Shown here: piece after piece, positions 13,481 to 17,491 of the stretch
Numbering within the stretch: position 1 is the first letter of the stretch
Layout: each line of letters begins with the position of its first letter
Source: Nitrospirota bacterium
GTDB lineage: Bacteria > Nitrospirota > Thermodesulfovibrionia > Thermodesulfovibrionales > Magnetobacteriaceae
DNA: 17,491 nucleotides
Assembly: GCA_015233485.1 (NCBI GenBank)
Contig: JADFXO010000050.1
Coordinates: forward strand, 1 to 17,491
Direction: 5' to 3'
The notes under the pieces: generated by a model
Told to the model about the DNA's origin: nothing
Databases searched by the model: none
Seen by the model: only the letters and a program-made list of their open reading frames with translations
Made by a program: the position numbers and the translations under genes

Positions 13481-16400
13481 ATGATAGTGTCTGATGGTGG
13501 TAGAAACAAGACTGTAAGAACACCAGAAGAGGTAGAGGAGATACTGCGTGCTGATTTAAGTCGAATGACTGATAAAGAACGTGAGTGTGTTGTTCAGATT
13601 TTGAAGGATTTTGAGAAGGACGGGAAGAGCCTTGCTCTTGAAGTAGGGCAAAAAGAGCAGTATGAAGAAATACCTGTTTCGATGAAGCAGTGGATGGAGG
13701 ACGATTATTATTTTGGGAATCCATGTGAAGGATTGTGGCCGGGAGTTCGAGAAGACCTTTTGGAAATTTTTACAGGCGACTATAACGAAGCAATAATAAG
13801 TGGCGCAATTGGCGTTGGGAAATCGACACTCGCAGAGATAGCTACTTGTCGCCAAATATACGAAATGGCATGTTTGAGAAATCCCCAGAGAACATACGGC
13901 TTAAGGTCTGGTAGCACTATAGCTCTGGTTAATTTTAGTGTGAGCGAAAAGCTTGCTGAGAAGGTTGTGTTTGATGCTATTTCCGAAAACCTAAAAATGA
14001 GTCCGTGGTTCTCTAAGTTTTTTAACCCAGAGAGAACCAAGTCGGAGCTTCGTTTCCCCAAAAATATTTGGGTGACTTGTAGCAGTAGTTCGCCTCATAG
14101 TTCCCTTGGTTTGAGTGTTATCGGAGCAACCCTTGACGAGACAAATTTTATGGGTATGGTTTCGAGAGATCAGAGGGCTGCACAGACAAAATGGGAATTT
14201 ATAGACAATGCACAGATTTTGTATTCTTCGATCAGAAGACGTATAAAGTCTCGGTTTGAGCAGTTTGGTCGTCTTCCGGGAATGGTGTTGCTTGTATCCT
14301 CAAAAAGAATGGTTACGGATTTTACAGAAAGACGTATCCTTGAGTCCAAAAACGAGAAGCATGTATTTGTTTCTGAAAGAGCGCTGTGGGAGGCAAAACC
14401 CGAAAGATATTATAGTGCTGATACCTTTAAAGTAGTTGTTGGAAATGAGAATTTAAGTTCAAGGATTGTTCAAAGTGAAGAGGATATTGTCGAGGCCAAT
14501 GAAAAAGAGGCAAGAGTAGTAAATGTTCCAATTGATTTTAAGAGTGATTTTGAAAAGGACTTGGAGGGGTGTTTTACAGGTGATACAAAAATATCATTAT
14601 TAGACGGAACAGAAGTGTGTATTAGGGATTTGGTTGGTAGGGAAAGTTTTTGGGTGTATTCTTTTACTGAGGATCGAAGGTTAAGATGTGGTATGGGACA
14701 TTCTGCGAGGCTAACAAAGAAAAATGAAGATATAGTTAAAATAACATTGGATAATGGAGAGATAATTAAATGTACTCCAACTCACATGATTATGCTTAAA
14801 AGTGGTGAGTATAAAGAGGCAAGAGTTTTGACTCTAACCGATAGTTTAATGTCGCTTTATAGAAAAAATGACAAGTATGGGTACGAGATGTTTAAGTCAA
14901 ATGTTGGTGGGAAATGGTGCCATACGCACAATATTATTTCGAGAGAGTATTATTTGAATGGAGAAAGAAGAAATGAATCAGATGTTGTACATCATATTGA
15001 TTTTAACAAGAGAAATAATTCTCCACTAAATTTGAAAATAATGGATATAGGGGATTATATAGCTTTTCATTCTTCAAAGAAGCTTTTAGAAAAGGGAATG
15101 CATAGTATAAGTTCAAGGAAAAAAGCAGTAATAACAAGAAGAAACCAGTGGAAAAATACAGAACTAAAAGAATGGCAGATAAAGCATTTGAAAAGATCGT
15201 CGGATCAGTTTAAAAAGTACAATGTATCTGAAAAGCATAGAGCCGTTGCTTCAAGAGTTGGCAAGATGTTTGGGTTTGGCGCAAAAAAGTTAACAGAAAA
15301 ACAGATTGAATCTAAAAAAAAGAATGCTGATTTTATAAGAAATTATGTCAAGATTCATAATTTAACTGATAATCCAGTGATGAATTTAGATGTTAGAAAA
15401 AAAATAAGTGAATCAAGAAATAAAAAGGTAATTGGTTGTAGTTTTTGTGATAACAGTAATCACAAGATTGTTTCGATAGAAAAATTTGGTAAAGAAGATG
15501 TTTATGATATTACGGTTGACAAATATAGTAATTTTGCTTTGTCTTCCGGAGTTGTTGTTCATAATAGCATTCGAGATATTGCAGGTCTTTCAACGGTATC
15601 TGTTTATCCTTTTATTCGTAAAAGAGAAAAGATAGAAAATGCAATTGATAATGCTATGGTTCATCCTGTTGAAACTGATGTGTGGGCATTTAGTGAACCT
15701 TTACGTATGAAGTGGGATAAGCTTGTTTCTAAAAAAGACGGAATCTCAAGACCTATTGTTGATCCTGAAGCAGCAAGACATATTCACATTGATCCAAGTT
15801 TGAGTGGTGATACCACTGGTTTTGTAATGGGCCATATTCAGAGATATGTTCCGGTAAAAAGGAAAGATGCTTTGAATGATGAAACCGTTGAAATGGCCCC
15901 TCTGATAGTTATTGATTTTATGCTCAAGATTATTCCGCCACCCGGAGGCGAAATAATAATTGGTGATTTGAGAAGTCTTGTTTATAATTTGCATGAGAAG
16001 GGCTTTAAAATAGGTTTTGTTTCAATGGATAGTTATATCAAGGCAGACCCGATACAGATTTTGAACAGTAAGGGATTCAAAGCAGACCATGTAAGCGTTG
16101 ATTCAAGTGTTCTTCCGTATCAGACGCTCAAGGATGCGTTTTACGAAGACAGAATTATAATGTATAGGTATGAGCCAGTTCTCGTTGAGCTAAAGGGTCT
16201 TGAGTTTAATCTTGCAAAAAGAAAAGTCGATCATCCCATTGATGGCGAGAAAGATGTAGCCGACTCTCTTGCTGCTGTTGTTTATACGCTAACTAATAAG
16301 TCGTATGCCGAGATGCCGATTAGTATATTTGGAAGAAGACTTGACGAAGACTTGGTAAAGGGTCAGATTGGTGATGCTGTTAAAGCGATGAATAGACCTG

Positions 16401-16516
16401 ACAAAAAAATTGACGCACTTGATTTTTTACTGAGTGACGACGAGGACACGCGTGATCTTGCCCTCACGAACAGGCAAATAGATGTCGTCCTGCTCTGTCA
16501 TCGGGTTAAAACGTAA
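13481..16516 (+). CDS. terL: Terminase large subunit, intein-containing, C-terminus chimeric
   Basis: The packaging motor: an ATPase that drives DNA into the prohead and a nuclease that cuts the concatemer. ATPase: Walker A SGAIGVGKST (107-116), Walker B VIGATLDE (213-220, D219, E220), and a coupling-type SSK after VLLV near 275. Nuclease (RNase H fold): D771 in HIDPSLSGDTTG, D850 in VSMDS, D928 in DVADSLAAV. An intein (C364-N695) sits between ATPase and nuclease at DLEG/SIRDIAG, so 332 residues are removed from the precursor. The ORF as read has 1011 codons, but bases after 16462 belong to an inverted portal fragment, and the last 17 residues (LTNRQ... to stop) are not native. The natural end, read from 17452 to 17435 on the other strand, is DSLFT-stop: 999 residues before splicing, 667 after. 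The start at 13481 has no good SD, five bases after the upstream stop. Confidence 0.92.
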   Translation: MIVSDGGRNKTVRTPEEVEEILRADLSRMTDKERECVVQILKDFEKDGKSLALEVGQKEQYEEIPVSMKQWMEDDYYFGNPCEGLWPGVREDLLEIFTGDYNEAIISGAIGVGKSTLAEIATCRQIYEMACLRNPQRTYGLRSGSTIALVNFSVSEKLAEKVVFDAISENLKMSPWFSKFFNPERTKSELRFPKNIWVTCSSSSPHSSLGLSVIGATLDETNFMGMVSRDQRAAQTKWEFIDNAQILYSSIRRRIKSRFEQFGRLPGMVLLVSSKRMVTDFTERRILESKNEKHVFVSERALWEAKPERYYSADTFKVVVGNENLSSRIVQSEEDIVEANEKEARVVNVPIDFKSDFEKDLEGCFTGDTKISLLDGTEVCIRDLVGRESFWVYSFTEDRRLRCGMGHSARLTKKNEDIVKITLDNGEIIKCTPTHMIMLKSGEYKEARVLTLTDSLMSLYRKNDKYGYEMFKSNVGGKWCHTHNIISREYYLNGERRNESDVVHHIDFNKRNNSPLNLKIMDIGDYIAFHSSKKLLEKGMHSISSRKKAVITRRNQWKNTELKEWQIKHLKRSSDQFKKYNVSEKHRAVASRVGKMFGFGAKKLTEKQIESKKKNADFIRNYVKIHNLTDNPVMNLDVRKKISESRNKKVIGCSFCDNSNHKIVSIEKFGKEDVYDITVDKYSNFALSSGVVVHNSIRDIAGLSTVSVYPFIRKREKIENAIDNAMVHPVETDVWAFSEPLRMKWDKLVSKKDGISRPIVDPEAARHIHIDPSLSGDTTGFVMGHIQRYVPVKRKDALNDETVEMAPLIVIDFMLKIIPPPGGEIIIGDLRSLVYNLHEKGFKIGFVSMDSYIKADPIQILNSKGFKADHVSVDSSVLPYQTLKDAFYEDRIIMYRYEPVLVELKGLEFNLAKRKVDHPIDGEKDVADSLAAVVYTLTNKSYAEMPISIFGRRLDEDLVKGQIGDAVKAMNRPDKKIDALDFLLSDDEDTRDLALTNRQIDVVLLCHRVKT
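14570..15565 (+). mobile_element. Intein with HNH homing endonuclease inside terL
   Basis: Residues C364-N695 of the terL product form a complete intein. Splicing blocks: N-terminal block A CFTGDTKISLLDG (364-376, nucleophile C364), block B CTPTH (431-435, with T432 and H435), block F VYDITVDKYSNFALSSG, block G VVVHN (691-695) with H694-N695, and Ser696 as the first C-extein residue. Between blocks B and F lies an HNH nuclease (VVHHIDFNKRNNSPLNL, 502-518, H504/H505, N509, N513, N517), followed by a Lys-rich region with NPVMNLDVRKKISESR, which resembles a NUMOD3 DNA-binding repeat. Lines counted inside are AT-rich (19, 13 and 20 G+C per 60 bases, starting at 15181, 15301 and 14761) against 28 and 26 in flanking terL lines (16081 and 14341), in keeping with later arrival. 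All residues needed for splicing look intact. Confidence 0.93.
16427..16462 (+). repeat. 36-bp inverted repeat, left copy (in terL)
   Basis: These 36 bases encode LLSDDEDTRDLA at the end of the native part of terL. Their exact reverse complement occurs at 17453-17488. The base outside the repeat differs (T at 16426 against the complement of C17489), then two further bases match. The copies bound an inverted 990-base segment. Confidence 0.97.
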
Positions 16517-17422
16517 ATCAATTTTACCTGTTCTGGTATTCACAAAACGGGAACGCTTCAACCTCTGCTTAACCTTTTCGACGTAAGCAAGAGATTCGGA
16601 TGGCGACTGACTCCCAACGTCAATGTAGTAAACGAATCTGCTTGGCGCTCTGGTCAAACGGAACACAAGCGCGGAGTCCTCAATCAGAATCAGGCGTTTC
16701 CATATCCAGCGCGCATTTTCTCCATAAGCATACCCGTAAAGAGAACCTCTGTTTTTTATTCTGTTTCTCCAGTGAATTACCTGCCAGCCCTCCCAAATAA
16801 ATTGCTTATGCGGGAACCATGCCAACTCTTTTTTTCCCATCGCTTCGGCCCCATCACGCACCTGTTTTAAACGATCAAAAATCATGTCAGCGTTCTCTGC
16901 TGTGGCAGTACCTGAAAGATCGGCATAAAAAGCGACATCCCCTCCTTTTTCAACTCTACGCATTATTGGCGGTGGCAAATAAACAAGTCCTTTTATTCCA
17001 CCTTCACCAACGTCAATAAACTCATAGTCGTTTCCGTACTTCAACATTGTTCGCGTTATTTCCCAGAGGTGGTTATCAATTTTTACTCTACCGTGAAGCA
17101 TTTTATTGAGTATGTTTTTTGACAATCGGCTCTTAGCTTCGATATTTACAATCTTGCCCTCGATATAGTCCTGAACCGTGCAGTCATCCGAAAGAACATT
17201 GTACGCTGCGGAAATAATCGGGTAATCATCCATGTCCTCATAATCGGCAAATCTCACCATTAAGTCATTGTCAATTTTTAAATTCTGCCCTATCGAGCCA
17301 ATTCCAAACATATCAAAAATACCAAACGACTCCCTTACTCCGGGAATCTGCGGAGCCTGATCTATTTTAAAACCCCAAGCCTTGCGTACCCTATTTACAA
17401 TGTCCGTTAATACGTTAGCCAT
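16427..17422 (-). CDS. Phage portal protein, T4 gp20-like, 3'-truncated
   Basis: The portal forms the dodecameric ring at the prohead vertex through which TerL pumps DNA. Residues 1-320 are native: an N-terminal region with YEDMDDYPIISAAYNVLSDDC (typical 'E-x-D-x-x-P-E-I-x-x-A-L-D-x-x-x-D-E' of T4-type portals), a wing with GNDYEFI and GLVYLPPP, HWRN...GSLYGYAYGENARWIWKRLILIEDSALVFRLTRAPSRFVYYIDVG, then VNTRTGKIDLRFNPMTEQDDIYLPVRE. This is the gp20 order up to the conserved 'M-x-E-D-x-x-L-P-x-R' motif. T4-type portals run about 500 residues, so roughly 200 are missing. The last 11 residues plus stop (16427-16462) are antisense terL sequence and are artefactual, unless the first few agree by chance. 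Start: GGAG five bases before ATG on this strand. The apparent opposite orientation to terL is explained by the inverted junction. Confidence 0.9.
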   Translation of the reverse strand: MANVLTDIVNRVRKAWGFKIDQAPQIPGVRESFGIFDMFGIGSIGQNLKIDNDLMVRFADYEDMDDYPIISAAYNVLSDDCTVQDYIEGKIVNIEAKSRLSKNILNKMLHGRVKIDNHLWEITRTMLKYGNDYEFIDVGEGGIKGLVYLPPPIMRRVEKGGDVAFYADLSGTATAENADMIFDRLKQVRDGAEAMGKKELAWFPHKQFIWEGWQVIHWRNRIKNRGSLYGYAYGENARWIWKRLILIEDSALVFRLTRAPSRFVYYIDVGSQSPSESLAYVEKVKQRLKRSRFVNTRTGKIDLRFNPMTEQDDIYLPVREGKITRVLVVTQ

Positions 17423-17434
17423 AATAGCTCCATG

Positions 17435-17488
17435 TTACGTGAATAATGAATCGGCAAGATCACGCGTGTCCTCGTCGTCACTCAGTAA
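17435..17488 (-). CDS. terL: Displaced native C-terminus of TerL
   Basis: Read on the minus strand, these bases continue the terL frame through LLSDDEDTRDLA and on to DSLFT and a TAA at 17437-17435, 12 bases before the portal ATG with an SD in between. This is the expected gene order terL-portal and shows what the true end of terL is. The copy is only 36 bp of known terL plus five new codons; the window stops three bases further on. Confidence 0.88.
   Translation of the reverse strand, partial: LLSDDEDTRDLADSLFT
17453..17488 (-). repeat. 36-bp inverted repeat, right copy (window end)
   Basis: Exact reverse complement of 16427-16462, three bases from the end of the window. A contig that ends just after an inverted copy of its own sequence is typical of an assembly break at a fold-back chimera. 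Confidence 0.97.
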
Positions 17489-17491
17489 CAA

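Noticed and set aside
13086..13724. 212-codon open frame on the minus strand
   Set aside because: It is antisense to the candidate TerS gene and the start of terL, has no recognisable domain, and is composed of Phe/Asn/Ser-rich sequence typical of reversed coding DNA.
16600..17019. Two 66-codon + strand open frames
   Set aside because: They are antisense to the portal gene, which has convincing family motifs on the minus strand; no starts with an SD.
16463..17452. Invertible DNA segment switching the portal gene, with the 36-bp repeats as recombination sites
   Set aside because: The repeats are coding terL sequence, no recombinase is near, and inversion would still leave the portal truncated at the same stop. 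A fold-back artefact explains all observations more simply.

Overview
The window looks like a piece of a tailed double-stranded DNA phage (or prophage), probably assembled from a metagenome. The evidence is a large terminase subunit with clear ATPase and nuclease motifs, a T4 gp20-type portal protein next to it, a ParB-domain protein and a candidate small terminase upstream, an SSB, two PD-(D/E)XK nucleases, and a dense sugar/glycan cassette. All genes are on the + strand, tightly packed and mostly led by good Shine-Dalgarno (SD) sites. The single minus-strand gene (portal) appears to be inverted by an assembly or amplification error. The promoters seen are sigma70-like, which suggests a bacterial host. 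I cannot name the host or the phage genus.

Layout. 1-165: the 3' end of a gene that resembles a Rex/CoA-binding Rossmann protein. 193-660: a small secreted/membrane protein with four CPH repeats, then a 41-codon ORF starting one base after its stop. 667-695: a putative promoter. 725-3711: a DNA recombination/repair block with a small PD-(D/E)XK (Holliday-resolvase-like) nuclease, a RecB/Cas4-like nuclease with a Cys/His cluster, an OB-fold SSB and an unrecognised 298-aa protein. 3723-4784: a DegT/DnrJ/EryC1-type PLP aminotransferase. 4824-6029: a separate single-gene unit with a near-consensus promoter and a strong intrinsic terminator. Its protein resembles the C-terminal part of RarA/MgsA without the AAA+ core and carries an N-terminal beta-clamp-binding motif.

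6099-11872: an operon of glycosyltransferase, FkbM methyltransferase, NAD-dependent sugar epimerase/dehydratase, radical-SAM protein and a second, paralogous glycosyltransferase, with overlapping or abutting genes. Together with the upstream aminotransferase this looks like a phage-encoded pathway that makes, methylates and transfers a sugar. Whether the target is virion protein, phage DNA or the host surface cannot be told from sequence.

11887-17491: the packaging block of ParB-domain protein, candidate TerS, TerL and portal. TerL is interrupted by a 332-residue intein (C364-N695) with an HNH homing endonuclease, placed inside the terminase at a conserved spot.

About the last 1.03 kb is a fold-back. 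A 36-bp stretch of the TerL gene (16427-16462) reappears exactly as its reverse complement at 17453-17488. Reading the end of the window on the minus strand gives the natural TerL C-terminus (DLADSLFT-stop), then a 12-nt gap with an SD, then the portal start. In the real genome the portal therefore almost certainly follows TerL on the same strand, and both the TerL C-terminus and the portal C-terminus shown here are artefactual.
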